Source: Paenibacillus xerothermodurans
GTDB lineage: Bacteria; Bacillota; Bacilli; Paenibacillales; NBRC-103111
Direction: 5' to 3'
Assembly (NCBI RefSeq): GCF_002220865.2
Contig: NZ_NHRJ02000005.1
Location: 62,001 to 126,000 of the forward strand
Length of the DNA: 64,000 nt
In this document: positions 8,150 to 17,086 of the stretch, piece after piece
Numbering within the stretch: the stretch's first letter is position 1
Layout of the letters: each line of letters begins with the position of its first letter
Notes under the pieces: model-generated
Database searches by the model: none
What the model saw: the letters and a program-made list of their open reading frames with translations, nothing else
What the model was told of the DNA's origin: nothing
Translations under genes and position numbers: made by a program

Positions 8150-8854
8150 TTACTCACCCTTTCGGGCTTCTTCAATCGCAGCTTTCAGCGAATTGTAGTC
8201 GAACCCATCCAGCTTCTTGCCGTTAACGAACACCGTCGGCGTGGTGGTCACCTGATTTTGTCTGGCAAATGCATTCTGCTCGTCTACCTCACTCTGGTAT
8301 TTCTTTGATAGAATATCCTGCTTCAATAGATCATAATCGATGGGCAGCGCTTCCCGGCGCGCCAAGTCCGTTAAAAACTCCGGCGTGGCCCATTGTGTGC
8401 GCTCGTCACCTTGATTTTTGTATACGGCGTCGTAATATTTCCAGAAGGCATCATTGTTCTGGTGGTAAACCGCTTGCCCAGCCAACGCTGCCGTATTGGA
8501 GTCTGGCCCTAAAATAGTAAGATTCATAAAGTGCAACGAGGCAATGCCGGTGTCGATGTACTCCTTTTTTAACTGCGGCGCCACTTGTTGGCTAAAGTAT
8601 TGGCACGTTGGGCATTTGTAGTCGCCTAGCTCGACAATTTTGACAGGCGCATTCTTATTCCCCAGTACCGGAAGCTTGTCGTACGGCATCTCCGTAGGAG
8701 CTGCCTTCGGACTAAAGATAATTAGCGCAGCTATCACGGCTGCCACGAACGCCACTGTGCTCCACATCAGAATCCGGCTCGTTCTCCGCTGCTTCACCGC
8801 TTCAAGCCTGCGCTGCTCTTTGTAGCTGGCTTTGTTTGCACTCACTTGTTTCAA
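8150..8854 (-). CDS. bdbD: Membrane-anchored thiol:disulfide oxidase BdbD (DsbA-like)
   Basis: The 234-residue protein has a basic cytoplasmic N-terminus, one membrane anchor at about residues 30-48 (MWSTVAFVAAVIAALIIF) and an extracytoplasmic thioredoxin fold with the active-site CPTC (81-84) in GDYKCPTCQYF and the cis-Pro loop TTTPTVFVNG. It oxidises exported proteins and is recycled by BdbC, encoded directly downstream. The frame extends to 8932, but TTG at 8852-8854 with GGGAGAGG upstream gives the normal N-terminus. Confidence 0.9.
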   Translation of the reverse strand: MKQVSANKASYKEQRRLEAVKQRRTSRILMWSTVAFVAAVIAALIIFSPKAAPTEMPYDKLPVLGNKNAPVKIVELGDYKCPTCQYFSQQVAPQLKKEYIDTGIASLHFMNLTILGPDSNTAALAGQAVYHQNNDAFWKYYDAVYKNQGDERTQWATPEFLTDLARREALPIDYDLLKQDILSKKYQSEVDEQNAFARQNQVTTTPTVFVNGKKLDGFDYNSLKAAIEEARKGE

Positions 8855-9146
8855 CTTGTCCTCTCCCTTTTCTATCAAAATGAGAATAAGAATGATGTCT
8901 GCTTCGAACGCAGCAGAAAAAACGGCGCGCACGAATGCATCTTTGTTGTCAGTAAAAACAGCAACCTATCAACCATATTACACTACGAATTGTAGTGACG
9001 AGGTGCCTAAAAGTCAAGGCAAACCGCCGCTCCACGCAGGCTGTACGGCTGACGGCGAGATGGTGCGCACGTGACGTTCCGTGTCGTTTCAGGCGAACCC
9101 GGCACGGGTAAGAACTAACATTACAGTCAAACGGAGGGTGATTCGT

Positions 9147-9545
9147 ATGACGACAGCGCTGCGGGAGCAAATCATCGAATTTTTGGCGGACGTGCGGGAG
9201 CGCGCGGAAGAGATTGAGCTGCTTAGAACACAAAAAGAAAGTATGGAGCAGCTGAGCTGTTATAATGGTCAGTTAGAGGAGCTCCGGCGGATTATGCATA
9301 AGAGCAGGCAATATTTTGGCATCGACGAGGCCGAAGTCGCAGTCGTGCACAATACGCTGCAGCAATTCGAGCTTAATTTGCAAGACCGGGCCGGAGCTGG
9401 GTATCAAGCCGTGATTAAGGCCATGGACATAGACCACGCCACGCGTAAAGCGGCGCGCGAGTACCCGGATTATCAACTGGTCGAAGTAAAGCACGTGGCG
9501 GTACACAGTCCCCGCGACGAAGAAGCATCGGTAACCAGGTCCTAA
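9147..9545 (+). CDS. Unknown cytoplasmic protein with coiled-coil-like N-terminus (132 aa)
   Basis: The ATG at 9147 follows a strong CGGAGGGTG; an earlier in-frame start at 9081 lacks one. The N-terminal 90 residues are helical and charged (REQIIEFLADVRERAEEIELL and QYFGIDEAEVAVVHNTLQQF) with heptad-like Leu/Ile spacing. The C-terminal 25 residues are polar and probably disordered. There is no signal, membrane segment or known motif. It stands alone between bdbD (divergent) and a terminator. I do not recognise the family. Confidence 0.65.
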   Translation: MTTALREQIIEFLADVRERAEEIELLRTQKESMEQLSCYNGQLEELRRIMHKSRQYFGIDEAEVAVVHNTLQQFELNLQDRAGAGYQAVIKAMDIDHATRKAAREYPDYQLVEVKHVAVHSPRDEEASVTRS

Positions 9546-9594
9546 CTTTATACCGATTGACAGACATCGCATCTCGTGCTAGTTAAATAACGAC

Positions 9595-9664
9595 AGACCC
9601 AGCCCTGCGAATGGCTAAGAGCCGGAAAACATGACCGGATGCTCAGCCGATTGCGGCTGGGTCT
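9595..9664 (+). terminator. Long terminator hairpin
   Basis: A 10-bp outer stem (AGACCCAGCC/GGCTGGGTCT) encloses an inner stem (TGGCTAAGAGCCGG pairing imperfectly with CCGGATGCTCAGCCGA) and is followed by TTTGCAGTTTTG. It lies between convergent genes and probably ends the 9147-9545 transcript; its near-symmetry may let it serve the minus strand too. Confidence 0.6.
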
Positions 9665-9718
9665 TTGCAGTTTTGTCCACCCGTGTTGGAGCTATGTTTA
9701 GCTATACTGACCCACTGG

Positions 9719-10630
9719 TCAGCGCGTATCGACTGCTGCGTTATGCCTGTCCGCTAACATTCCTTTCGTAAACCGGATCCATTCCCGTGCCGCGAAGGAG
9801 AGGTAGCCGTCTTTCCGCCAAATCATCGCGAGCTGCCAAGGAATGATTGGATCCACCAAAGACAGCACACACACGCGCTCAGGATCCAACGTCGCGCATA
9901 TCGTCTCGGGCAGCATCGCAACCCCCAGATTAGCCGCCACCATCTCGCTGATGAAATCCCACTGTGAGCTCTCGTATAACACCCGGGGCTTGAAGCCGGC
10001 CCGTATACACTCCGCTATAATTCTGTCATGCAAAGCGAAGTCCTCGCGAAATAAAATAAATGCATCCTCCGATAGCTCAGAGAGCGCCGCCTCCTTGCGT
10101 CCGGCCAACGGATGTGAGGGATGTACAAGCAGCTGCAAACTTTCATATACAAAAGGAAATGACTCGAACACCTGCGCATTGGCAGGAAGCAGCACTACGC
10201 CCATATCCAAGGCGCCGCTCGCTACCTGGGCTTCGATTTTTTTGGAGCCGTCCTCCACCAGCTGTATAATCAAGCCGGGGTACTGCTCTCTGAACCGGCT
10301 CATCACGCCCGGAAAAAAATTCGCTCCCGCCATGGGCGGCAAACCGATCCGGATCCGCCCCTTCCTGAAATGGGTTAAATCGTTCAGCTCCGACGTCAAA
10401 TTCTCAAACGAATTCGAGATATGTTGGGCATGCTGCATTATAACATGTCCTGCGTCGGTCAGCTCCACCTTTTTGCCATGTCGGATAAAAACCTCCACCC
10501 CTAATTCGTCCTCCAGGTTTTTCACCATTTTGCTAATGGTCGGCTGCGTGATATGCAGCGCTTCTGCGGCTTTGGTAAAGCTGCCGAACCGCGCGACTTC
10601 CACCACATACTGCATATGTCTGATATCCAT
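9719..10630 (-). CDS. LysR-family regulator, CidR/YwbI-like
   Basis: The 303-residue protein has an N-terminal winged helix (FGSFTKAAEALHITQPTISK, about residues 16-35) and a C-terminal effector-binding domain of periplasmic-binding fold. The ATG at 10628-10630 follows GGAGG. It is divergent from lrgA/lrgB homologues, the arrangement of CidR in staphylococci and YwbI in B. subtilis, regulators that activate cid/lrg-type genes in response to overflow metabolites. By position it is predicted to control the adjacent pair from the shared 105-bp spacer. The effector is not determined by the sequence. Confidence 0.87.
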   Translation of the reverse strand: MDIRHMQYVVEVARFGSFTKAAEALHITQPTISKMVKNLEDELGVEVFIRHGKKVELTDAGHVIMQHAQHISNSFENLTSELNDLTHFRKGRIRIGLPPMAGANFFPGVMSRFREQYPGLIIQLVEDGSKKIEAQVASGALDMGVVLLPANAQVFESFPFVYESLQLLVHPSHPLAGRKEAALSELSEDAFILFREDFALHDRIIAECIRAGFKPRVLYESSQWDFISEMVAANLGVAMLPETICATLDPERVCVLSLVDPIIPWQLAMIWRKDGYLSFAAREWIRFTKGMLADRHNAAVDTR

Positions 10631-10681
10631 GTCGGCCTCCAACTATAGACGTTTGGAATTATATTTATTCTATCTATTCAT

Positions 10682-10710
10682 TTTACCTATGACAGAATGT
10701 GTTGTACACT
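10682..10710 (+). promoter_or_regulatory. Candidate promoter for lrgA-lrgB
   Basis: TTTACC (10682-10687) and TACACT (10705-10710) lie 17 bp apart, 26 bp before the lrgA start. The poor -35 match suits a promoter needing LysR-type activation. An AT-rich stretch at 10640-10680 is the likely regulator site. Confidence 0.45.
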
Positions 10711-10735
10711 AATCTTTTGAAAGGAGCTATCGATA

Positions 10736-11107
10736 ATGAAAACATGGGTTATAACAACAGTGCAGATCATCTCGTTCATTATCGTGTCGAAGCTGATGAA
10801 TTTCTTGGCCGATTACTTCCATTTGCCGATTCCGGGCAGCATTCTGGGCATCATCGTGGTGTTCGCTTTGCTGCAAGCCAAAATCATCCGGCTGAGCTGG
10901 GTTGATTTCGGAGCCAAATGGCTGATTGCCGAGATGCTGCTATTTTTCATACCATCCGCTGTCGGAGTGGTTCAATATAAAAGTTTGATGTTAAGCAGCG
11001 GTCCCCGTATTCTCCTCGTAATTGCGGCGAGCTCGATCATAGTGATGGTCTGTGCCGGGTTGATCGCACAAAGGCTTGCCAAATCCAAGGAGATGAGCGC
11101 AGGATGA
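10736..11107 (+). CDS. CidA/LrgA family holin-like membrane protein
   Basis: This 123-residue protein is almost entirely four transmembrane helices. The family hallmark LPIPGSILGIIVVF sits at about residues 30-43. CidA/LrgA proteins act with LrgB/CidB partners; they were proposed as holin/antiholin-like and more recently implicated in pyruvate or small-metabolite transport. AAAGGAG precedes the ATG, and the stop overlaps the lrgB start by 4 bp (ATGA), so the two are translationally coupled. Confidence 0.9.
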   Translation: MKTWVITTVQIISFIIVSKLMNFLADYFHLPIPGSILGIIVVFALLQAKIIRLSWVDFGAKWLIAEMLLFFIPSAVGVVQYKSLMLSSGPRILLVIAASSIIVMVCAGLIAQRLAKSKEMSAG

Positions 11108-11784
11108 TACTAGCGCTGAGTTGTCTGATTGGAACCATACTCATCTATTGGCTGGCCAAGCGGCTGTATCGGGTTGTTCCCCGAGTTTACTTGACGCCTC
11201 TATTGGTGACACCGATCGCCGTCATCGCGCTGATAGAATGTTTTCATATACCGTATGAAACGTACAACGCCGGCAGTCAGTGGTTAACCGAGATGATCGG
11301 TCCCGCAACTGTCGCTCTTGCAGTGCCTTTATACAAAAATTTTGCCGTGTTCAAAAAGCATGCAGCCGTTATCCTGACCAGTGTCTGCAGCGGCGCGGTG
11401 GTGGCTTTTGTCACTTCGGTGTGGTTCGCTGAACGGCTGCACCTGAGTACAGAGATTATGGAGAGTCTGGCGCCGCGGTCTGCAACAACGCCGATAGCTA
11501 TGGTTATCTCGGATGGGCTTGGCGGCATTCCCAACATTACCGCAGTTTTCGTCATGATCACAGGTCTCACTGGAATGATACTCGGTCCCGTGGTCGTTAA
11601 AATGTTCAGAATCCAAGGTGACATCGCACGCGGCGTCCTGTTCGGCACAAGCGCGCATGCCGCGGGAACAGCCAAAGCTTTTGAATTCGGCGCGGTGGCC
11701 GGCACGATCTCCAGCATTGCCATGATGGTGACCGCATTCGTCACACTAGGCTTCGCGCCTTGGTTGATAAAGATTTTTTCCTAA
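11104..11784 (+). CDS. LrgB/CidB family membrane protein
   Basis: The 226-residue protein has about six to seven hydrophobic helices and the LrgB signature region (MIGPATVALAVPLYKN and APRSATTPIAM). It is the obligate partner of the upstream LrgA-like protein, with which its start overlaps by 4 bp. The pair resembles B. subtilis ywbH-ywbG downstream of the YwbI regulator. Function is probably export or import of an overflow metabolite, or control of autolysis; sequence cannot decide. Confidence 0.9.
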   Translation: MILALSCLIGTILIYWLAKRLYRVVPRVYLTPLLVTPIAVIALIECFHIPYETYNAGSQWLTEMIGPATVALAVPLYKNFAVFKKHAAVILTSVCSGAVVAFVTSVWFAERLHLSTEIMESLAPRSATTPIAMVISDGLGGIPNITAVFVMITGLTGMILGPVVVKMFRIQGDIARGVLFGTSAHAAGTAKAFEFGAVAGTISSIAMMVTAFVTLGFAPWLIKIFS

Positions 11785-11821
11785 ACCTCAGCAATATATT
11801 TAATAAGGAGAGCCTGCCCAT

Positions 11822-12721
11822 ATGAGTGAATTTTCGCGTATCAGGAGCCTTGTGCTCGTTACGTTTCTCGTTCTGGTGTGGGGAATATCTTGGCCGATTT
11901 ATAAAATCGCGTTGGATTATACCCCGCCAGTGCTTTTTGCCGGCATGCGTACCTTCTTTGGCGGCGCTTTGCTGGCTCTTTTGTTACTGCCCAGGAGACA
12001 ACATCTGCGTTGGAAGCACAACTGGCACATCTATGTCATATCCTCCCTGTTCAACGTAATCATGTTCTATGGGCTTCAAACCGTGGGCTTAATGCTCACG
12101 CCATCCGGCCTGTTCTCGGTGATTGTCTATCTACAGCCCGTACTGGTCGGCGTATTGGCATGGGCATGGTTAAAAGAGCAGATGACCGCGGTCAAAGTGG
12201 TCGGCTTGATTATAGGATTTCTCGGTGTGGCGGTGGTTAGTGCGGGAGGCTTCACCGGTCATATTGCGTTGCTGGGTATCGTGCTCGCGATACTGACAGC
12301 GGTCGGTTGGGCGGTAGGCACCGTGTATGTCAAGAAGGTCAGCCTCCATGTCGACTCGATGTGGCTTGTCTCTGTGCAATGTTTGATCGGAGGAGCTGTG
12401 CTGAGCGCGGCTGGCTCCTTCACCGAGAATTGGTCTGATATTGTGTGGAACATTCCGTATCTGACCGGACTTATCTTTGGAATTACTCTTGGGATCTCCT
12501 TATCCTGGATCGTGTATTTCATGCTAGTCAACGCCGGCGATGCCAGCAGGGTCGCTTCATATACGTTTTTAGTCCCTGTCATATCGGTGTTAAGCGGCAC
12601 ATTAATCCTCGGAGAATCGTTCACGTTCAACCTGTTGGTCGGACTCATGTTCATCGGTGTCAGCATTTATTTAGTTAACCGCAAGCCGAAATTAGCCGTT
12701 GCACGCGAGACGGCTGCGTAA
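11822..12721 (+). CDS. DMT/EamA-family transporter
   Basis: The 299-residue protein has ten predicted transmembrane helices arranged as two EamA repeats; the second begins near GIVLAILTAVGWAVG and ends with the conserved loop after helix 9 (PVISVLSGTLILGES). Such permeases usually export amino acids, nucleosides or drugs. AAGGAGAG precedes the ATG at 11822. It lies 37 bp after lrgB with no terminator between, so it may be cotranscribed. Substrate unknown. Confidence 0.85.
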   Translation: MSEFSRIRSLVLVTFLVLVWGISWPIYKIALDYTPPVLFAGMRTFFGGALLALLLLPRRQHLRWKHNWHIYVISSLFNVIMFYGLQTVGLMLTPSGLFSVIVYLQPVLVGVLAWAWLKEQMTAVKVVGLIIGFLGVAVVSAGGFTGHIALLGIVLAILTAVGWAVGTVYVKKVSLHVDSMWLVSVQCLIGGAVLSAAGSFTENWSDIVWNIPYLTGLIFGITLGISLSWIVYFMLVNAGDASRVASYTFLVPVISVLSGTLILGESFTFNLLVGLMFIGVSIYLVNRKPKLAVARETAA

Positions 12722-12771
12722 TAAGCTGCACTGCTCGGCGCGGCGAAACGGACGCCGCATCGCGGGCACAC

Positions 12772-12814
12772 AAAAAGGAACTCATTCCTGACAACGGACT
12801 GGGTTCCTTTTTTT
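12772..12814 (+). terminator. Intrinsic terminator after the DMT transporter gene
   Basis: AAAAAGGAAC and GTTCCTTTTT form a 10-bp stem followed by more T. It ends the lrgAB-transporter transcript and separates it from the lipoprotein genes. Confidence 0.75.
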
Positions 12815-12907
12815 GATTTCGCACCACGCATGAATTGAAGGACTGAGGGAAAACTGTCTTTGATTGGTCTCCATTTTACATTGAAGCAAACAACAGGGAG
12901 GTTCACA

Positions 12908-13159
12908 ATGTTAAAGAAAATGAGTATAGTTGCCATCGCTTTGGTTTTATCGGCTGCACTCACAGCATGCGGCGAAGACAATGAAACACCTTCTCCTAAC
13001 GCGCAAGGCGGCGCAAACCCGCCGGCAGATGCGACGGGCGGCGGTTATCTTGACGGCGCTACGAGGGGCGGCGATCCCGGCCAAGCCAATGGCGGAGGCA
13101 ATGGTGGGAATGGCGGAGGCAACGGCGGCGGTAACGGCAATGGCGGAGGCTCGCAATAG
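12908..13159 (+). CDS. Small glycine-rich lipoprotein (83 aa)
   Basis: The protein has a lipoprotein signal peptide with Cys21 as the lipidation site (LSAALTAC). The mature chain is disordered: an acidic/Pro/Asn/Ala segment and a C-terminal run of GGN and GGGNG repeats. An AGGGAGG-like site precedes the ATG at 12908. It lies about 65 bp upstream of a cytochrome c lipoprotein with a very similar N-terminal spacer (both have ARGG/QGG-type linkers and PPAD), suggesting the pair arose by duplication. Function unknown; it may be an envelope spacer protein. Confidence 0.65.
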   Translation: MLKKMSIVAIALVLSAALTACGEDNETPSPNAQGGANPPADATGGGYLDGATRGGDPGQANGGGNGGNGGGNGGGNGNGGGSQ

Positions 13160-13226
13160 CACCGTGGGGCACGTGCGAATCGCTTAAACCGGCCGGCGGT
13201 GGGAAAGGAGCTATGTGGGAGGCAAC

Positions 13227-13679
13227 ATGCTGAGGAAAATCATTTTATCAGCGATAGCTGTGCTGCTGGCGGTTACGATTTCCGCTTGCGGCCAAGAGAA
13301 TGCGCCTGTGCCTGACTCCGCACGCGGCGGCAGTCCCCCGGCCGATGAGAATGCAGGCGGCGGCACCACAGATGGTGATGCTGACCATGGGAATACCGGC
13401 GGAGACGCCGCAGACGGTGCAGCACAACAGCAAGTGCAAGCATTATACAGGCAGAACTGTGCCACCTGCCATGGAGCTGAACTGCGCGGCCGCGTTAATC
13501 TCGAGCGGGTTGGCGCCCGGCTCTCTGCCGAGCAGATTGCAAGCATGATAGCTAACGGCGGACGCGGCATGCCGGCATTCGGCGGCCGGCTCACGGCAGA
13601 AGAAATCAATGCGTTGGCCTGGTTGGCAGCGCACAAGCAGCTTGGGATCGGCGCGCGCAGCGCTAGCCGTCCGCAATAG
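13227..13679 (+). CDS. Membrane-anchored c-type cytochrome lipoprotein
   Basis: The 150-residue protein has a lipoprotein signal (lipobox ending at Cys21), a Gly/Asp-rich disordered linker to about residue 66, and a small class I cytochrome c domain with heme motif CATCH (78-82) and probable axial Met115 in GRGMPAFGG. Such c551/CccB-like lipoproteins shuttle electrons between menaquinol:cytochrome c reductase and the oxidase on the outer membrane face of Gram-positives. The ATG at 13227 follows GGGAGG; an alternative GTG at 13215 adds four residues. Redox partners are not encoded in the window. Confidence 0.87.
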   Translation: MLRKIILSAIAVLLAVTISACGQENAPVPDSARGGSPPADENAGGGTTDGDADHGNTGGDAADGAAQQQVQALYRQNCATCHGAELRGRVNLERVGARLSAEQIASMIANGGRGMPAFGGRLTAEEINALAWLAAHKQLGIGARSASRPQ

Positions 13680-13756
13680 TGCCGTCCGACCGGGAGGTCA
13701 GGGAGACAAGCCAACCTCAACAGATAACGAGGCAGTCAATGTCACCCATACTTCTG

Positions 13757-14758
13757 TTATTTGCGAATACCCGCTTTGGCTGCAATCTCTGTGTAATATT
13801 CCGTCTCCTTTTTCAAAAAGGACTCGAAGTCGTTCGAATTTAAATAGCCCGGCTCGACCTGGATCATTTTTAATTTTTCCACGAAAGCCGGGTCTTCGAC
13901 CATTTCAGACACTGCTTTATCCCATTTTTCCCGGATCGCCGGTGGTGTTCCGGCAGGCATGGAGATACCGGTCCACCATTGCACGGTTAGCCCCTTCACG
14001 CCCTGTTCATCCGCTGTCGGTACATCAGGGAAGTATGGGCTCCGTTTGTCGGACACGACAGCCAACAGCCGGATCTTGCCGGCCTTCGCAAGCGGATACA
14101 GCTCAGCTACCGTATGCACGGCCAACACTGCATGCCCCCCGGCGATCATCGGAACGGAATCGGATGCGCCTTTTGTGGCCACCATTTTGGTACGAGACAG
14201 GTCTGCACCTATCGCTTTGGTCCATTCAGCCACGGCAAATGAGGAAAAACCGGCAGGTCCGACACTGGTCCAACTGAGCTGCTCAGGGTTCGCCCTAACC
14301 CAATCGCAAAATTCGTTGAAATCCTTCCAGGGCGCATCCTCACTGACGGCGAAAGCTGCGGCATCCTCCACCACTCTGGACACCAGCAGATGCTCTTCAA
14401 TTCCGACAGGCGGCTTAGCGGCACCTGCGGCAAGCATGGATGTGCTGGAGTTATTATCCGCAAGTACAGTGTACCCGTCCTTAGCGGATTGCTGCAGAAC
14501 CGCTTGCGCGCCTACCGCTCCGCCGCCTCCAGGTTTATTCACGACAGAGATGGGCTGATTCCATTTTTTGCTCAAGTATTCGGCTACAGTCCGGGCCACG
14601 AGATCAACGCCCCCGCCCGGCGCAAAAGGCACCACATACTCGATTTGCCTAGTTGGATAGTTAATATCATCCGCCTGTGCGCTGTGTGAGCACCCGCTCA
14701 GCATGGCACTGAATGCCAGCAGCAGCGCGGCGGTTCCCGCGATGATCGTTTTACGCAC
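13757..14758 (-). CDS. tctC: Tripartite tricarboxylate transporter substrate-binding protein
   Basis: This 333-residue Bug-family binding protein carries a lipoprotein signal (FSAMLSGC) and the family motifs IEYVVPFAPGGGVDLVAR and VVNKPGGGGAVG. It captures a carboxylate outside the cell and delivers it to TctA/TctB. The GTG at 14756-14758 is chosen because GAGGAGG lies just upstream; the frame is open to 14818 but that would overlap tctA. It is the last gene of a tctB-tctA-tctC operon. Bug proteins bind many carboxylates, so the ligand is open. Confidence 0.92.
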   Translation of the reverse strand: MRKTIIAGTAALLLAFSAMLSGCSHSAQADDINYPTRQIEYVVPFAPGGGVDLVARTVAEYLSKKWNQPISVVNKPGGGGAVGAQAVLQQSAKDGYTVLADNNSSTSMLAAGAAKPPVGIEEHLLVSRVVEDAAAFAVSEDAPWKDFNEFCDWVRANPEQLSWTSVGPAGFSSFAVAEWTKAIGADLSRTKMVATKGASDSVPMIAGGHAVLAVHTVAELYPLAKAGKIRLLAVVSDKRSPYFPDVPTADEQGVKGLTVQWWTGISMPAGTPPAIREKWDKAVSEMVEDPAFVEKLKMIQVEPGYLNSNDFESFLKKETEYYTEIAAKAGIRK

Positions 14759-14792
14759 GGCAAAATCCTCCTCTATGTGATACAGTATCGCG

Positions 14793-16298
14793 TCAAGCAA
14801 TTTCCAGCTCTTCGCCAACCTGCTGCAGCATCTTCTCCTTTGTTTTTCTCTTCAGACGCATAGATACAAACAGCAGCAACAAAGAAGCTGCCAGCAGACC
14901 GGCAGAGATGGGTCTTGTAAAAAAAACGCTGAAGCTTTCCCCTGAAAGGGACAGCGATTGCAGAAATGATCTTTCAAGCAGCGGCCCCAGAATAAAGCCG
15001 AGAACCAACGGGAGCGCCGGCCAATGATATTTGTAAAACAGATAACCGGCTCCACCGAACAAATAAGCGACGAAAACATCCAGCAAACTGTTGCGGACCG
15101 TGTACGCCCCGATCGAGCTGAGAAGCAGGATCACCGGAGCCATAATACCGTAAGGTACTTGAGTTAACCTCGCCCATACACCCACCATTGGCAGATTTAG
15201 GATCAGCAGCATTGCGTTGCCGATAAACATGCTGGCGATGATCGTCCAGACGAAAGCCGCGTTCTGCTCGAACAACACCGGACCGGGCGTTAAGCCGTAA
15301 ATCATCAAGCCGGCGAGCAAAATGGCAAGGGGGGGCGATGAGGGTATCCCCAGCGCGAGCAAGGGTATGAATCCGGCGGAGCTGGTTGCGTTGTTCGCCG
15401 CTTCAGGTCCGGCCACGCCTTCCAACGCTCCCTTGCCGAACCGCTCGGGCTGTTTGGACATTTTCTTCTCTAGATCATAGGCAAAAAATGATGAGATCGC
15501 CGCCGAGCAGCCTGGCAATAATCCGAGCACAAAGCCAACTGCACCGCCCCGGAGAAATGTTGGCAGGCACTGTATCAGCTCCTGCCTGGTCGGGTATACA
15601 CTCCCGAGCGAGGCATTGGAGATGCGGGCCCGTTTTTCACTTAGTCCCTTAAACACTTCTGTGATGGCGAACAGGCCGATGATAATGCTGATCATGTCCA
15701 GTCCGCCGGTCAACGCGGTGCTGCCGTAATGAAAGCGGGCCATGCCGGATTGGTTGCCGATCCCGACCGAAGCAAGCAGGAAGCCGAATGCCCCCATAGC
15801 CAACGCCTTCGCTACCGAATTGCCCGCCAGATTAACGATCACCGTAAAGGCCAAAAACATTAGCGCAAAATATTCGGGGGGTCCAAACTTGAGCGCCTGA
15901 TCCGCCAGAAACGGCGCGAACAATGCTAATCCAACCACCCCCAGCGTACCGGCTGCGAATGAAGCGACAGCGGCAATACCGAGAGCGGGCCCGCCCCGGC
16001 CCCTCTTGGTCAGAGCGTAGCCGTCAAGACAGGTTGGCACCGATGATACTTCCCCCGGTATATTGAGCAAGATCGCGGTGGTTGAGCCTCCGTACATGGC
16101 GCCATAATAAATCCCGGCCAGCATAATGATGCCTTGAGCCGGATCCAGCACTGTGGTCGCCGGCAGCAGAATGGCAATCGCAGACGTAGGACCCAGCCCG
16201 GGCAGCACGCCGACAAAGGTGCCGATCAAGACTCCCAGTGCGCACATAAGCATGTTTTGCACAGTCAGAGCCTGAAGAAAACCATCCAAAAGTAACAT
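14793..16298 (-). CDS. tctA: Tripartite tricarboxylate transporter large permease
   Basis: The 501-residue protein has 11-12 transmembrane helices and TctA signatures: GVLPGLGPTSAIAILLP near residue 30, GIYYGAMYGGSTTAILLNIPGE near 63 (shown by its start GIYYGAMYGG), and GVAGPEAANNA with GIPSSPPLAILL. It moves carboxylates using an ion gradient, together with TctB and TctC. It lies 18 bp from tctB. The three genes form a self-contained unit without a nearby two-component TctDE regulator. Confidence 0.94.
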   Translation of the reverse strand: MLLLDGFLQALTVQNMLMCALGVLIGTFVGVLPGLGPTSAIAILLPATTVLDPAQGIIMLAGIYYGAMYGGSTTAILLNIPGEVSSVPTCLDGYALTKRGRGGPALGIAAVASFAAGTLGVVGLALFAPFLADQALKFGPPEYFALMFLAFTVIVNLAGNSVAKALAMGAFGFLLASVGIGNQSGMARFHYGSTALTGGLDMISIIIGLFAITEVFKGLSEKRARISNASLGSVYPTRQELIQCLPTFLRGGAVGFVLGLLPGCSAAISSFFAYDLEKKMSKQPERFGKGALEGVAGPEAANNATSSAGFIPLLALGIPSSPPLAILLAGLMIYGLTPGPVLFEQNAAFVWTIIASMFIGNAMLLILNLPMVGVWARLTQVPYGIMAPVILLLSSIGAYTVRNSLLDVFVAYLFGGAGYLFYKYHWPALPLVLGFILGPLLERSFLQSLSLSGESFSVFFTRPISAGLLAASLLLLFVSMRLKRKTKEKMLQQVGEELEIA

Positions 16299-16316
16299 AG
16301 AAGCACCCCTTTCCGA

Positions 16317-16802
16317 CTAGAAGCCAAAGATGCCATTCGGAAATGACACTTGCAGCCATTCCACAAACAGAAGCTGGATCACTGCTGTTACCATGGCAGA
16401 GTTCAAAGCGCAGGCCGGCCAGCGGTATTTCCCAAACATTTTGAACAAGAGCATGCCGCTAATGAAGGTTGAGATGACATAACCCAGTTGGGAAATAAGC
16501 ACGCCATAGCATAGCAGCAGCACGAAACATCCAACTAATTGCCGGCGTTCCGCGCTGGGAGCGGAGTCCGTGGGAGGCTGCGGGCTGGCGGGCACCGCTG
16601 CCTGCTTACGGCTTCCGCGAGCTATGATCACGCCAAGAACAAGCAGCACACCGCCCATCAACGCGGGTATGGTGTGATCCCCGACCCACACCCCTTCACG
16701 CAGCGGGTACAGCCGTGACGCCTCCATGAGCGATAAAACACCGACCGCCGCCGCCAGCAACCCGCCCGCACGGTTCGCAGACATTATTCGTTTCATTTGC
16801 AT
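16317..16802 (-). CDS. tctB: Tripartite tricarboxylate transporter small permease
   Basis: This 161-residue protein has four hydrophobic segments with a polar linker at about residues 65-85 (RGSRKQAAVPASPQPP), typical of the poorly conserved TctB subunit. GGAGG with 7-nt spacing precedes the ATG at 16802. It is first of the tctBAC operon; position between the terminator at 16889-16915 and tctA supports the call more than sequence does. Confidence 0.85.
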   Translation of the reverse strand: MQMKRIMSANRAGGLLAAAVGVLSLMEASRLYPLREGVWVGDHTIPALMGGVLLVLGVIIARGSRKQAAVPASPQPPTDSAPSAERRQLVGCFVLLLCYGVLISQLGYVISTFISGMLLFKMFGKYRWPACALNSAMVTAVIQLLFVEWLQVSFPNGIFGF

Positions 16803-16888
16803 GGGCGCGCCTCCTTTAAGCAGCTGGGTTCATCATGCTATCTCAGTATATGGACCGGTGCGGCACTGTGTGATTGCCCGGGCAAGCC

Positions 16889-16915
16889 AAAAAAGGCCCG
16901 CCTAATTGGCGGACC
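16889..16915 (-). terminator. Intrinsic terminator, minus strand
   Basis: GGTCCGCC-AATT-AGGCGGGCC on the minus strand is followed by a T-run. It lies downstream of the small frame at 16985-17086 and insulates it, and the ABC operon before it, from tctBAC. Confidence 0.75.
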
Positions 16916-16984
16916 TCGCGCCCGCCACATGTGCGGACCTGGGCGAAACTATATCGTGCCACCCTACATTGACTGCGCCTTCAG

Positions 16985-17086
16985 CTACCTCCCCTTAAAG
17001 ACAAAATAGATCGGAAAGCCAAAGGCGGTCACAATGCTGAGCGAAGCTGCAAGAAAACCAGCGGCAAACGGCGGTGTAATCTTCAT
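16985..17086 (-). CDS. Putative single-helix membrane peptide (33 aa)
   Basis: ATG at 17084-17086 is preceded by GGGGTGA, and the frame encodes MKITPPFAAGFLAASLSIVT followed by AFGFPIYFVFKGR: one transmembrane helix with basic residues at both ends. A TATAAT lies about 32 bp upstream and an intrinsic terminator about 70 bp downstream, giving a complete small transcription unit. I know no family for it; homologues in relatives would be needed to confirm translation. Confidence 0.45.
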   Translation of the reverse strand: MKITPPFAAGFLAASLSIVTAFGFPIYFVFKGR

